Below, piece by piece: positions 38,145-47,761 of a DNA stretch of 64,000 bases. The DNA comes from Prochlorococcus marinus str. MIT 9201 (GTDB taxonomy: Bacteria > Cyanobacteriota > Cyanobacteriia > PCC-6307 > Cyanobiaceae). A model generated the notes under the pieces. The model was given only the letters and a program-made list of their open reading frames with translations, was not told where the DNA came from and ran no database searches. Positions within the stretch are counted from its first letter, which is position 1. Every line of letters starts with the position of its first letter. A program made the translations under genes and the position numbers. The stretch spans positions 31,287-95,286 of the forward strand of contig NZ_JNAL01000014.1 in assembly GCF_000759955.1 (NCBI RefSeq), written 5' to 3'.

Positions 38145-38354
38145 AACGGGTTATTCAATTGTATCCGAACCATTAATATATATCATAAGAAGTCAGTCAT
38201 AGTCAAGTAACTTACCTAATTGCAGGGGTTCTTAGGAGTTATAAAATGAAAACATTTTTTGGTTGACATAATATAGGTGTACTTGCACGGATTAGTACAT
38301 AATAGTTAGAATTAGTCCACCGAGGTTAGTCCTCCAATAAAAACCATCCGAGCA

Positions 38355-39530
38355 ATGGCTAATCCGTTTGAACTTTTAAAGGCAAAAGTTTCAGCAACCA
38401 ATGACGTATTAAAAAGAAAAAAAGTTGGAGTAACTATATATATAAAGAAAGATGCGTTTGCCCTCAGGGCTTCACTTCCCTCAAAAGGTGGCCAATCTAA
38501 TCAGAATATTCAACAATGGGTATCCATTGGATTGAAAGCTGACCAGAAAAATATAAAAGAGGCGGTAAGATTATCTGAAAAATTGGGAGAGGAGAAAAGG
38601 GCTGGATTATTTAAATGGAGTGATTGGGAGAAAAAAAATGAAGAATCTGTTGAGTTAATCAAAGAAAGTAGAAAAGCAGGAGATATTATCAAAAGATTTG
38701 AAGAGGACTTTTGGAGTGCTGAAGATAAGGACAGAAATAATAATCAAAACATGGCTGGGTGGAAACAGATTGAAGGTTATCTCTTACAGATGGAAAAACA
38801 TAAAATTCTAAATTATGAAAATATTGTTGAACTTGCTAATAAAGCACCAACTGGATCAAAGAAAAAAGCGGATACTGCAAAACATTTTTTGCGATTAGCT
38901 AAGTTTGCAGAAATTCCTAATTTGAAAAAATTACAGGAATGGTCAACAGCTACTCAAAAAGCTTATAAAGATGATGCCAAGAAAAGATCCAGAAAAAGAT
39001 TAAAAGATGAGGAATATTTATATCATGCTCGATTATTGAGAGAAGATCCAACATGGGGTTGGGCTTTAGCTGCTCAATTAGTTTTTGGTACAAGAACTTC
39101 AGAAATATGGAGTATCAAACCATTTGAAGAGTCTGGAAAGATTATGGCCGAAGTATTAACAGTTCCTAAAAGTGAACAACCTTCAGAGTGGAGAATTACA
39201 CCAGCATTAAAACAGGAATGGGCAAGAACTTTAGATATTTTGAATATATATAAGGAATTTAGTATTGATAAAACTGAAGATTATGATTCGGCATTTTTAA
39301 AGTCATTAAATAGAAGATATACCAAATGGCTTGCTAAAAAAACTAATCAATCATTTCAGGCATATGACCTAAGACACGCTTATGGTTATCGAACTGCAAA
39401 TATGAATATCAATACAGCATCAGCATCAAAATTTATGGGTCATTCTGAGGCTATTCATACAGCCACTTATCAAAAGGGATATGACAAACAAGATGTTTTG
39501 CAGACATTAAATTTATTAGACCAACAGTAA
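38355..39530 (+). CDS. Tyrosine recombinase/integrase beside tRNA-Ser
   Basis: A 391-residue site-specific recombinase. The catalytic residues are R247 (FGTRTSEIWS), K272 (VPKSEQ), R340 (YDLRHAYGYR), H363 (MGHSEAIHT) and the nucleophile Y372 (ATYQKGYD). The first His of H-x-x-R is Tyr (Y337). The N-terminal 110 residues form an arm-binding domain and ~110-210 a core-binding SAM-like domain. It reads away from the tRNA and lies on its 5' side, outside the att-bounded island. A TTGACA/TATAAT-like promoter is near 38263. Confidence 0.88.
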   Translation: MANPFELLKAKVSATNDVLKRKKVGVTIYIKKDAFALRASLPSKGGQSNQNIQQWVSIGLKADQKNIKEAVRLSEKLGEEKRAGLFKWSDWEKKNEESVELIKESRKAGDIIKRFEEDFWSAEDKDRNNNQNMAGWKQIEGYLLQMEKHKILNYENIVELANKAPTGSKKKADTAKHFLRLAKFAEIPNLKKLQEWSTATQKAYKDDAKKRSRKRLKDEEYLYHARLLREDPTWGWALAAQLVFGTRTSEIWSIKPFEESGKIMAEVLTVPKSEQPSEWRITPALKQEWARTLDILNIYKEFSIDKTEDYDSAFLKSLNRRYTKWLAKKTNQSFQAYDLRHAYGYRTANMNINTASASKFMGHSEAIHTATYQKGYDKQDVLQTLNLLDQQ

Positions 39531-39660
39531 CTACAGAAAAAAATAGTTAGTAATTGACAGTCCATTTAAAGTAATTCCTTAAGCAGAAGTATTCATTTCA
39601 AGATCCTTAACACAATTTTAAATACTATATCTTAGAAATGATTTTAGATTTTTTAATCAA

Positions 39661-39999
39661 ATGAATACTTATTTTGTAACGGCTACTTTTAAAAATGTTG
39701 CTCTCATGGGTGCAGCTTACGATCTTTTTTTAAAGGTTGTTGAAGATGGAACTTTAAATGATGAGTTTGAAGGATTCAAGGTTTTGGGAAGGTATCATGC
39801 CTCCTACTCAAATAATGTTTATATTATTGTTCAAGCTTCAGCAGGTATAAAAATGACAGAACACTTTGCTCCTTGGAAAGTTAAGTTTGATATAGATTTT
39901 GATATCAAGCCAGTTATGACTGACGATGAAAAAGTTGCTGAGCATAAGCTTGTTGGTTCATTAATGGCAGCAGAACAGAGAATGGGATTCTCAGGTTAA
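39661..39999 (+). CDS. DUF3303-like protein
   Basis: A 112-residue soluble protein. FKVLGRYHASYSNNVYIIVQASAGIKMTEHFAPWKVKFDIDFDIKPVMTDDE has the layout of DUF3303: GRYH, then an alternating strand, then W...D...PVxxDDE. The function is unknown. It stands alone downstream of the integrase. Confidence 0.65.
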   Translation: MNTYFVTATFKNVALMGAAYDLFLKVVEDGTLNDEFEGFKVLGRYHASYSNNVYIIVQASAGIKMTEHFAPWKVKFDIDFDIKPVMTDDEKVAEHKLVGSLMAAEQRMGFSG

Positions 40000-40154
40000 T
40001 TATTGTTTAAAATTCTAAACTTTGTTGAGAAATTTCAAAATTATCCTCCCAAAGTTTTTTTTAATTGACATAAATATTTCTTAAAAAGTTAAAAAATTTA
40101 TTTCTTTCTTTAATCCTAATAGCTATGAAATAGTTTATTTAGAAATTCGTCGAA

Positions 40155-40340
40155 TCAAGAGCTTTTTTCCCTAAAAATTTCCATTTCACTTTTTAATAAC
40201 AGTTCTTTAGAATCATTGAAAATTTCGTCTGATATCAATTCTTTTTCCTTCAAAATAGAAAGTCTTTTAATTCCAGTTTCAATTGACATTCCTTTTTTCT
40301 TAACCATTTTATTTAATTCCTGAAAGATTTTTTGGATCAT
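40155..40340 (-). CDS. Small SHOCT-like protein
   Basis: A 61-residue protein with an amphipathic two-helix pattern (IKRLSILKEKELISDEIFNDSKELLL) resembling the SHOCT oligomerisation motif. It overlaps the end of the 38-aa membrane ORF upstream by 32 bases, so the two probably share a message. Confidence 0.5.
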   Translation of the reverse strand: MIQKIFQELNKMVKKKGMSIETGIKRLSILKEKELISDEIFNDSKELLLKSEMEIFREKSS

Positions 40341-40425
40341 TAAACAAAACTTTTTTTAAACCTAAAATATATAAACAAACTCCAAAAATACTTAAAATAA
40401 AATCAACATAAATATATTGAGTCAT
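40309..40425 (-). CDS. Tiny one-helix membrane protein (38 aa)
   Basis: An ATG-started frame. A single helix (YVDFILSIFGVCLYILGL) is followed by a short basic tail, KKVLFNDPKN. It overlaps the SHOCT-like gene. The sequence is a normal membrane helix, but the length makes it uncertain. Confidence 0.4.
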   Translation of the reverse strand: MTQYIYVDFILSIFGVCLYILGLKKVLFNDPKNLSGIK

Positions 40426-41068
<643 letters not shown>

Positions 41069-41152
41069 TCTTTTAAATATTTTTTTGATTAATAATTTTT
41101 CTCATTTAACTAGTAAATTATTTGTGATTGACTAAAAATATTTTTTATTGCT

Positions 41153-41752
<600 letters not shown>

Positions 41753-41934
41753 TATTTCATCTTAAGGATTAAGTACTTTCATTTCTGCTAATCAGACTTG
41801 ATTGTCAATAAGAAAATTCCTTTTGATGAGTTTGAAGGAATCTACATTGCAATCAATTCTATAACTTCAATAAGCTACTGAGTTTTTGGTCGGTTGTACA
41901 TCATTATGTAGCTAAGTTATCCGAAGAGAAGGAA

Positions 41935-42054
41935 ATGACTGAAGAGAGACTTAAAAGTTTAACTAAAACTTATCCAAAGTACTATATACATGTATACATA
42001 GATATTTATGGTTGGACAAATAGGAAAAGGCAAATAATTCCATCATCTTCTTAA
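41935..42054 (+). CDS. Short frame, possible gene remnant
   Basis: A 39-codon ATG frame (MTEERLKSLTKTYPKYYIH...YGWTNRKRQI). The same frame is open upstream to about 41900 without a Met, giving FWSVVHHYVAKLSEEKE. This may be the tail of a broken gene. Weak support. Confidence 0.25.
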   Translation: MTEERLKSLTKTYPKYYIHVYIDIYGWTNRKRQIIPSSS

Positions 42055-42184
42055 ATACATTGAATTATACATTTATGTAACAGTTACGCGTACTTTTTTA
42101 CTCTTTATGCCGGTTCATGCAATAAATCTCTTTACATTGGTTAATATTTTCGTTATATTTCTTAGCATTTATTGATTTTAAATT

Positions 42185-42292
42185 ATGACTCCTAAAGCAG
42201 AAAGATTTAATGGATGGGCTGCAATGCTTGGCTTCGTAGCAGCTGTTGGTGCTTACGTTTCAACTGGGCAAATTATCCCTGGGATCTTTTAA
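42185..42292 (+). CDS. hli: High-light-inducible protein (Hli)
   Basis: A 35-residue one-helix chlorophyll-binding stress protein. It has the LHC/Hlip motif E-R-F-N-G-W-A-A-M-L-G-F followed by a GAYVSTGQIIPGIF tail typical of short picocyanobacterial Hlips. It binds chlorophyll and carotenoid in thylakoids and protects photosystems. It is intact and stands alone with its own start. Confidence 0.92.
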   Translation: MTPKAERFNGWAAMLGFVAAVGAYVSTGQIIPGIF

Positions 42293-42294
42293 AA

Positions 42295-42366
42295 ATGAAA
42301 CCAATTTCTTTTGAACTTTATGAAAAGCTTTTAAAGGCTTATGAATCATCTAAAAAAATTTTTTAA
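42295..42366 (+). CDS. Tiny ORF downstream of hli
   Basis: A 23-codon ATG frame, two bases after the hli stop (MKPISFELYEKLLKAYES...). It is in position for coupled translation, but it is too short to claim more. Confidence 0.25.
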   Translation: MKPISFELYEKLLKAYESSKKIF

Positions 42367-42455
42367 TTTTACTTAAATCTTTTATTTCAACGATTTCTTC
42401 TTGAAGCCGATACTAACTACAAGATTCACAAAACTAATTTTAATTTCCAAAAAAT

Positions 42456-42635
42456 ATGAATTTAGGAATTCTTTTTCTCAAATTAAATACAACTGGAGTA
42501 ATAACTTTATCTGAATTGGATTGGATTACAAATCATCAATCAGAATTTTCAAGGTTAGATATGGCACTAGTTTTAAAAATTGGTCGCTTAATGGATGAAG
42601 GAATAATAGAACTTGATTGTAGATTGCAAGCATAA
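42456..42635 (+). CDS. Small conserved hypothetical protein (59 aa)
   Basis: An ATG frame with a coherent helical protein (ITLSELDWITNHQSEFSRLDMALVLKIGRLMDEGIIELDCRL), resembling small regulators or winged-helix halves of picocyanobacteria. It is followed by a clear terminator, which supports it as a real transcript end. Confidence 0.6.
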   Translation: MNLGILFLKLNTTGVITLSELDWITNHQSEFSRLDMALVLKIGRLMDEGIIELDCRLQA

Positions 42636-42658
42636 TTTACTTATATAAAATTATCACG

Positions 42659-42694
42659 AGCTTGCTTTTAATAATTTGGGCAAGCTTTTTTTAT
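42659..42694 (+). terminator. Rho-independent terminator
   Basis: AGCTTGC, a 14-base loop, then GCAAGCT and a T-rich tail. It ends the transcript of the 59-aa gene (and perhaps hli). Confidence 0.8.
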
Positions 42695-43337
42695 TTTCAA
42701 TTTGCGATGAGTGTGTCTTATCCGCTAATTTTATTTCTAATAAATTATGGTTGGCTTCAGTTGTATCCCTGCAACTGCCTCATGACAACCATGTATTAGT
42801 CCTAGGACTGGCAATTTAATAATAGTCTCAAAATTTGGTCCTCTTTCCGAACCTAAAAGTTCATCAAACCGCCCTATGAATTTCAAGAAATTAGGAGGAC
42901 AATATGGGCATAGATCTAGGAGGTCTAAATAAAACTATTCAATCAATTCACAATCCTAAAAAAGAATTTAAGAGACATTGATTATGCTAAGAAAAATAAG
43001 GTTAACTACTGAACTAGAGAATGCGAAGAACATCCAACTAATCCATATTGTTTAATCTATTGTGACTAACTAGTTATTCTCCTCTCTCGTGGAAGCAATA
43101 AGTGTTGAAAGTAATGTAAAAAGTTCTTATGAAATTAGCTGGTTTTGAAGAAATATAAAAAGTTAAAGAAGGTTTACTTTAAATTATATTTTTATAGTTT
43201 TTATGTTCTTATATTGGCTCATTTCTAAATCACTTTTTATCTTTTATCTATGTTTTGGTAAAAAACGATATTACATTGGTATAAAAAAGAAAGAAATTAA
43301 AATTATATAGGTGTAGATTTCTTTTTATTTGATAGTT
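42695..43337. other. Gene-poor stretch with degenerate frames
   Basis: About 640 bp without an intact gene. Around 43010-43070 one frame reads ECEEHPTNPYCLIYCD after stops, looking like the Cys-rich end of a lost small protein. The rest shows no consistent frame, hairpin or repeat. It is probably decayed sequence. Confidence 0.4.
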
Positions 43338-43496
43338 ATGCATTTATTTTTTGCGTTTACAGAAAATAATATTGATACTAAATTTTTTTTTAGTTCATTA
43401 ATTGGTGTAGGAGTAACAGCTTTTTTCTTCTATTTAATATTTTGGTTAACTAATCAAAAGGCTATGTATAACCGCTCAAACAGGTTTACAAAGTAA
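43338..43496 (+). CDS. One-helix hypothetical protein (52 aa)
   Basis: An ATG frame with one strong membrane helix (SSLIGVGVTAFFFYLIFWLT) and a basic end NQKAMYNRSNRFTK. It is probably a small thylakoid or plasma-membrane protein; family unknown. Confidence 0.5.
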   Translation: MHLFFAFTENNIDTKFFFSSLIGVGVTAFFFYLIFWLTNQKAMYNRSNRFTK

Positions 43497-43538
43497 CAAC
43501 AACATTAATATATTTAATGGGTAGATTTAGGACTTTAA

Positions 43539-43880
43539 ATGGATAAAAGAGGAGCTAAAGGTTACTGGCTTTCTACGGCAAAAATAGTAAATCAGCAATT
43601 ATTTGATGAATATGTAAGCAAAGTTATTCCATGGCTAAAAGAAGTTAATGGAGAAGTCTTTGCTAAAGATACAGAGCCACAAGGAAAAGAAAATACGGAA
43701 GATGCCAACCTAGCCGTTATTTGCGAATTTCCATCAATGAGGGCAGCCGTTGAGGCTTATGAATCTGAAGAATATAAAGAACTTTCAAAACTAAGGAAAG
43801 AAGCTACTGAAAATTCAACGTTTACAATTATGGAAGGTTTAGATGAAGCTGCAAAGCTTAGAAGAGCAATGGGTAAGTAA
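43539..43880 (+). CDS. DUF1330 protein
   Basis: A 113-residue ferredoxin-like dimeric alpha/beta-barrel protein. GYWLSTAKIVNQQLFDEYVSKVIPWLKEVNGEVFAKD and the later CEFPSMRAAVEAYESEEYKEL are the DUF1330 pattern. The length is normal. Biochemical role unknown; cytosolic. Confidence 0.85.
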   Translation: MDKRGAKGYWLSTAKIVNQQLFDEYVSKVIPWLKEVNGEVFAKDTEPQGKENTEDANLAVICEFPSMRAAVEAYESEEYKELSKLRKEATENSTFTIMEGLDEAAKLRRAMGK

Positions 43881-43935
43881 GTTTTTAAAGATTGACAGTC
43901 GATCTAAAATTGGAGGGATAAAAACCTCTTTTTGT

Positions 43936-44223
43936 ATGGCTAAAAAAGAATTAAAAAAAGTTTTTAACTTAAACTCTTATGAATGGTGGAGAAATCATCG
44001 TAGGGTCGTAACCTTTGGTTTGTTCTTATCCATTTTTGCTTTTTATTTAGGGAACCCTTTTCATAAGGAAGCAAAAGTAAAGGATACCTGCGCAAAATTA
44101 AATTCAAGCTTCCAATTTACAGGCGATGAAGCGATGAAGAAGCTTAATCTCAAGGAAATAAAAAATTATAATAATCGCGAGTTAGCTAACTATTACTGCG
44201 AGAGATATTTAGGCATAAAATAA
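43936..44223 (+). CDS. Small single-pass membrane hypothetical protein
   Basis: A 95-residue protein from the ATG at 43936. An N-terminal cytoplasmic stretch (NSYEWWRNHRRVV) leads to a helix (TFGLFLSIFAFYLGNPF), then an exposed part with two Cys (DTCAKLN, YYCERYLG). The open frame extends upstream into DUF1330 but without a separate start there. Family unknown. Confidence 0.6.
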   Translation: MAKKELKKVFNLNSYEWWRNHRRVVTFGLFLSIFAFYLGNPFHKEAKVKDTCAKLNSSFQFTGDEAMKKLNLKEIKNYNNRELANYYCERYLGIK

Positions 44224-44228
44224 GAAAA

Positions 44229-44294
44229 ATGAAATGCTTTCTACTCCTATTTCTAGCTTCTCTAGCTTTATGTATTTCTAACCTATGCAGTTAA
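44229..44294 (+). pseudogene. Possible remnant of an exported small protein
   Basis: MKCFLLLFLASLALCI... is a good signal-peptide start but ends at codon 21. In the next frame YAVNQASDVS follows, as if a 'LALPxAVNA' cleavage region had been shifted by a small indel. Speculative. Confidence 0.25.
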
Positions 44295-44531
44295 TCAGGC
44301 AAGTGATGTTTCAATAAGATTTCTCAAGACTTCTTTAGCGTTTAAAAGTGTGTCATTAAATAAAGACTGACCAATTGATATTGCTAAAGGAACACCTAAT
44401 AAAAGACCACTAAAAACAATGATTATCAATAAACATGCACTCCTAATAAGCCATATGGTGAAAGGGTCAATAATTTTTGTATTGTTTTTCAGTTCTTCAA
44501 CTGGTTGTTTAGCTTGATTTGTTGCAAACAT
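44295..44531 (-). CDS. One-helix hypothetical protein (78 aa)
   Basis: A soluble N-terminus (FATNQAKQPVEELKNN), then a membrane helix (LIRSACLLIIIVFSGLLLGVPLAISIG) and a polar tail. It has the ATG start and length of a normal small membrane gene. Function unknown. Confidence 0.55.
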   Translation of the reverse strand: MFATNQAKQPVEELKNNTKIIDPFTIWLIRSACLLIIIVFSGLLLGVPLAISIGQSLFNDTLLNAKEVLRNLIETSLA

Positions 44532-44653
44532 TTTTAATTATTAAATTGTAGGACATTAAAATAAATCTAATTTCTAATCAAGCCAAATTTATACCATTTA
44601 ATAGCCAATTATTTTATGGTGAAATAAATGAAAATCTTACTACTTACACCGCT

Positions 44654-44839
44654 ATGTTAAATTCTGATAGGGCTAATGCATTAGCTAAGTGGATACAAAA
44701 CTGGAAAAAAACTTATAATGGAAATCCAAAGTTAAATGAATGTATTACTTGGTTTGAGTGGAAATATGAAGATAAAGAGCTCTCACCAAGCGACAAGAGT
44801 TCAATCGCAACCATATTGAGATATAACTCGGAAGAATAA
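44654..44839 (+). CDS. Small hypothetical protein (61 aa)
   Basis: A soluble helical protein with several Trp (LAKWIQNWKKTYNG, CITWFEWKYEDKELSPSD). It is followed three bases later by two overlapping membrane peptides, so these three may form a small operon. No family is recognised. Confidence 0.5.
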   Translation: MLNSDRANALAKWIQNWKKTYNGNPKLNECITWFEWKYEDKELSPSDKSSIATILRYNSEE

Positions 44840-44841
44840 TT

Positions 44842-44934
44842 ATGTATGGAATAGCAATTACTTATGCGGTTATAAATTTGTTATTACTAGGTGGCTTTGC
44901 ATATTTAACATTCAAAATGACCTCTAAAAAATGA
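44842..44934 (+). CDS. Tiny membrane protein (30 aa)
   Basis: ATG start, one helix (ITYAVINLLLLGGFAYLTF) and a short basic end. Its TGA overlaps the ATG of the next ORF (ATGA), which argues that both are translated. Confidence 0.45.
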   Translation: MYGIAITYAVINLLLLGGFAYLTFKMTSKK

Positions 44935-45026
44935 TTGGAAGTTTACCTAAATTAATTGCTCTTCTTATGGTTTTGCTACTTGTAGGTAGTACTTTTGTTG
45001 GTGGGATTATTTACTTTTTAAGATGA
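44931..45026 (+). CDS. Tiny membrane protein (31 aa)
   Basis: One helix (LIALLMVLLLVGSTFVGGIIYFL) preceded by a short polar start. It overlaps the previous tiny gene by four bases. Confidence 0.45.
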   Translation: MIGSLPKLIALLMVLLLVGSTFVGGIIYFLR

Positions 45027-45045
45027 GTTATGACTATGTTTATAA

Positions 45046-45219
45046 GCTAATAATGATTGTATTCTTGGGACACTTAATCTAATTCAAAATCAAATCTTTT
45101 CGATGATGAAATCCTCAAATGATGAAGAAAAAGCTATCGATTAAATAGTAAAAATAATTCAAGATTTTCAATGCAATGATGAACTTAGTGAGAAATATAA
45201 AAGAGAGATTTTAGATTAA
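45046..45219 (+). pseudogene. Decayed small gene with in-frame TAA
   Basis: The frame reads ...CILGTLNLIQNQIFSMMKSSNDEEKAID, then TAA at 45142-45144, then IVKIIQDFQCNDELSEKYKREILD to a second TAA. The two halves join into one plausible helical protein. There is no good start codon upstream (TAA just before). Confidence 0.45.
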
Positions 45220-45323
45220 GATAAAATATATGATTGACAGTTGATATAAATTAAAGATAAAAGTTCCTTTTTATCTAAAACTTTATAAGCTTTTTAAGAA
45301 AATGTAAAAGAGCATAAAATATA

Positions 45324-45752
45324 TTATTGAATATCTTTAAATGCATTTAATAACCAACTAAAAAAGTTAAGAGGATTTAAAAGATCTCTTATTTTAGATT
45401 TTAATTTGTATTCTGTAGGAATAATTAGTGCTAATAAAGTCCAAGTAACTACTTTAATGAAATTAAAAATTTCAAACAGTAAATCAATTTCCTCTTCTAT
45501 TTCTGCATTTTCTAAAATTTCTCCGTTTTCATTGAGTATGTCTATCTCTTCTTCAAAAAACCACTCCTCTTTTCCATTAGATAGTTTTAAAATAACGCCA
45601 ATACCTTTACCATCGGTGATTTTGAAATCAATTATTTGACATATTGATGAAATCTCAATTGCTTTTATACTTTCTTTCCCCAATCTTTTTTTGGCTAAAT
45701 CAATTTTAATTTGAACGTTTGACCCTATTTGCGCTCTTTCATAAATTTTCAT
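45324..45752 (-). CDS. DUF2862 protein with membrane C-terminus
   Basis: A 142-residue protein. The N-terminal ~75 residues (GSNVQIKIDLAKKRLG... DFKITDGKGIGVILKLSNGKEEWFFEEEID) match the cyanobacterial DUF2862 SH3-like fold. A C-terminal extension has one hydrophobic helix (VVTWTLLALIIPTE) and an amphipathic end. Function unknown. Confidence 0.75.
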   Translation of the reverse strand: MKIYERAQIGSNVQIKIDLAKKRLGKESIKAIEISSICQIIDFKITDGKGIGVILKLSNGKEEWFFEEEIDILNENGEILENAEIEEEIDLLFEIFNFIKVVTWTLLALIIPTEYKLKSKIRDLLNPLNFFSWLLNAFKDIQ

Positions 45753-45900
45753 TTTTTAAGTAATTATACTTATTTGTAATATGAAATAGAGAATCAAATA
45801 TCAATAAAAAAAGTAAGGGCTTTTAAATAATTTGAATCATTTGTACTTTTCAGATCAAAAAAATATTTATAGATTTTGTTATGAGAATACCTTGATAAAG

Positions 45901-46086
45901 ATGGAAAGTTGTCAAATCATTTTTCTAAATCTTGCAATAGTTGGATTTATTTCTCAACTTTTCAAATATATATTATTTTTCAATCGAAACTTGGTCTCGA
46001 AAAGAGATAATGCTAAAGATTTTTTAGAAAAAATCTATAGCAAACCTTCTTCTTATGAGAGTTATATAAGAAATCTAAACTTTTAA
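45901..46086 (+). CDS. One-helix hypothetical protein (61 aa)
   Basis: Chosen from ATG 45901. The membrane helix is ESCQIIFLNLAIVGFISQLFKYILFF, followed by a basic tail (KRDNAKDFLEKIYSKPSSYESYI). A TTG-started extension to 45832 is possible but looks unlike coding. Confidence 0.4.
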   Translation: MESCQIIFLNLAIVGFISQLFKYILFFNRNLVSKRDNAKDFLEKIYSKPSSYESYIRNLNF

Positions 46087-46091
46087 ATCTT

Positions 46092-46214
46092 TTGAGAGAA
46101 CCTGAACAATTAATTATATTTTTAGATGGATTTGCCTTTCTAATTTTAATTGGTCTATTTATTCTTTTATTTAAAAGTAACAAATGGTTTAAAAGAAATA
46201 AAAAAACAAGTTAA
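46092..46214 (+). CDS. Tiny membrane protein (40 aa, TTG start)
   Basis: A single helix (IFLDGFAFLILIGLFILLF) and a Lys-rich end SNKWFKRNKKTS. It starts five bases after the previous gene. The TTG start and length keep it tentative. Confidence 0.35.
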   Translation: MREPEQLIIFLDGFAFLILIGLFILLFKSNKWFKRNKKTS

Positions 46215-46390
46215 TCCAATTTCCAGTATCAAATATAATCTGAGGATAAATTGTAAAAAAATAAATAATGAATACCGCTGCAAAAATATTATTTTAGTGA
46301 TCAAGGTCACCATTTTGAGTAGTTGATTTATACCAAGATCAAAATTGTTGGAATGATTTGTTAGGGTTTTGATCTAACAACAAAAAAGCA

Positions 46391-46510
46391 ATGGAAGCCA
46401 TTAATAAAATCCTACCTTTCGGTTTAAAAGTTCAGAAGTTAGTTCCATTTTTTATAGTTACTAAATTAGTTAGCTTCGCTGGGTTTGCAATCTTTATGAT
46501 GAACCGCTAA
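46391..46510 (+). CDS. Tiny membrane protein (39 aa)
   Basis: ATG start. EAINKILPFGLKVQKLVPFFIVTKLVSFAGFAIFMMNR, with one helix near the end. Its TAA overlaps the ATG of the next gene (TAATG). Two-gene translational unit. Confidence 0.45.
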   Translation: MEAINKILPFGLKVQKLVPFFIVTKLVSFAGFAIFMMNR

Positions 46511-46653
46511 TGGAATCAGAAACTTTTAGAGTAATTTTATTAACTATATTTATTCCCTTCGCTGGATATAAAGTTTATAAATTTTTTAAGAAACTTTATA
46601 AATTATCAGAACCATCTTTTAAAGAAAAATTAGAAAAAATATTTAAAATTTGA
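46510..46653 (+). CDS. Small membrane-associated protein (47 aa)
   Basis: An N-terminal helix (FRVILLTIFIPFAGYKVYKFF) followed by a strongly basic amphipathic tail. It is coupled to the preceding 39-aa gene. Family unknown. Confidence 0.45.
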   Translation: MESETFRVILLTIFIPFAGYKVYKFFKKLYKLSEPSFKEKLEKIFKI

Positions 46654-46848
46654 TTTAATTAACATCTATAAACTATTAAAAATTATTGTTTTAAAATTAT
46701 CAAATTAAATAGTTATATATGTAAAATGATTTTTTGGAATTATACAGAATATACCTTAATTAATACTTATTTAACACATAAGTATTTTTACTCTTTAAAG
46801 TATTAAAACACTTTGGCATGCTGGTAATTCATTATAAAAATTACCTTT

Positions 46849-47022
46849 ATGACAGAAAGAATAAATAGACAAATAAATAAAAATTTATTTAATGAAATAG
46901 ATATTAATCTGCTTTTTGGGATGCAATGTACAGGGAATAATAAATTTCAGCAAAACTATTTGAATAAAATAAAATCTCAAACTGAATCTGCATTTATAAA
47001 TAAAAAATTTAATAATTTTTAA
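46849..47022 (+). CDS. Small hypothetical protein (57 aa)
   Basis: ATG start. A soluble, Asn-rich frame (TERINRQINKNLFNEIDINLLFGMQCTGNNKFQQNYLNKIK). Separate from its neighbours. Only the length and start support it. Confidence 0.35.
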   Translation: MTERINRQINKNLFNEIDINLLFGMQCTGNNKFQQNYLNKIKSQTESAFINKKFNNF

Positions 47023-47560
47023 AATTAACTTTATTTAATTATATAAAAATGTGCATTTATGTTAATTGCAAATGGGTCGATAGGTGAAGCACTTATCATG
47101 ATTTAGAAAAATTCATGAAGTTAAACATCTAACTTATTTTCCAGATGTTAATGCTAAAAATCCATTTATACATATAAGCCTAGTTGAAGAAAAAATGGAA
47201 ATTTTTTTTAATTGAATGGGATGTTAAATTTTGTTCTAGTTTTTATGAAGAAATTGGCAGGTGATCAAAAATCAAGCCTGGAACCAAGGTTCGTACGTAA
47301 AAGCATAAATATAGGAACTAAAAATTTAATTATTTTTTAAAAGAATTTTTTATTACTTCATGGTTAATTTTGATATTAAATAATAAAATTAAACATCAGA
47401 TTGTGATAAGTATACAAAAAACTCACGGGTATAAATACCTAGTTAGAATGATAGTAAATTTTTTATTATTATGCTTATGAAATATTTTATTTATACAGCA
47501 TTAAAACCTTACCAAAATATTTTTGAAATCCTAGAAAATCTTATGAGGATGGAAAAAATA
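47023..47560. other. Gene-poor stretch with shifted fragments
   Basis: No intact gene. Near 47110-47215 one frame reads HEVKHLTYFPDVNAKNPFIHISLVEEKMEIFFN without a start, preceded in another frame by YHDLEKF, suggesting a frameshifted remnant. An open frame from 47471 leads into the next small gene. Confidence 0.35.
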
Positions 47561-47689
47561 ATGGATACAAACAGTGAATATTGGAATTTACATAATAATA
47601 AGATCCCAAATTGGTTTTACAAAATGGTTACTATGATGGGTGTATCTGTATTCTTAGGTTTTTTGTTAATTTTAGTGGGATCTATTTAA
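47561..47689 (+). CDS. One-helix hypothetical protein (42 aa)
   Basis: MDTNSEYWNLHNNKIPNWFYKMVTMMGVSVFLGFLLILVGSI: a polar aromatic start and one C-terminal helix. The frame is open from ATG 47471, but the added part looks unlike protein; the internal ATG gives the likelier protein. Resembles tiny proteins frequent in high-light strains. Confidence 0.45.
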   Translation: MDTNSEYWNLHNNKIPNWFYKMVTMMGVSVFLGFLLILVGSI

Positions 47690-47761
47690 AGTTTACATTT
47701 AATAATTAACTTGAAATTTATTATTTTGATGGATATTTTTAAAAATTAGTTAAATTGGTTG

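Noticed and set aside
42900..43100. Cys-rich small gene (ECEEHPTNPYCLIYCD)
   Set aside because: The frame is broken by stops on both sides and has no start; noted only as a remnant.
43880..45250. Recurrent ATTGACAGT sequences (near 39554, 43892 and 45233) as a mobile repeat
   Set aside because: The shared part is only about 9 bp and resembles a -35 promoter box; flanks do not align.
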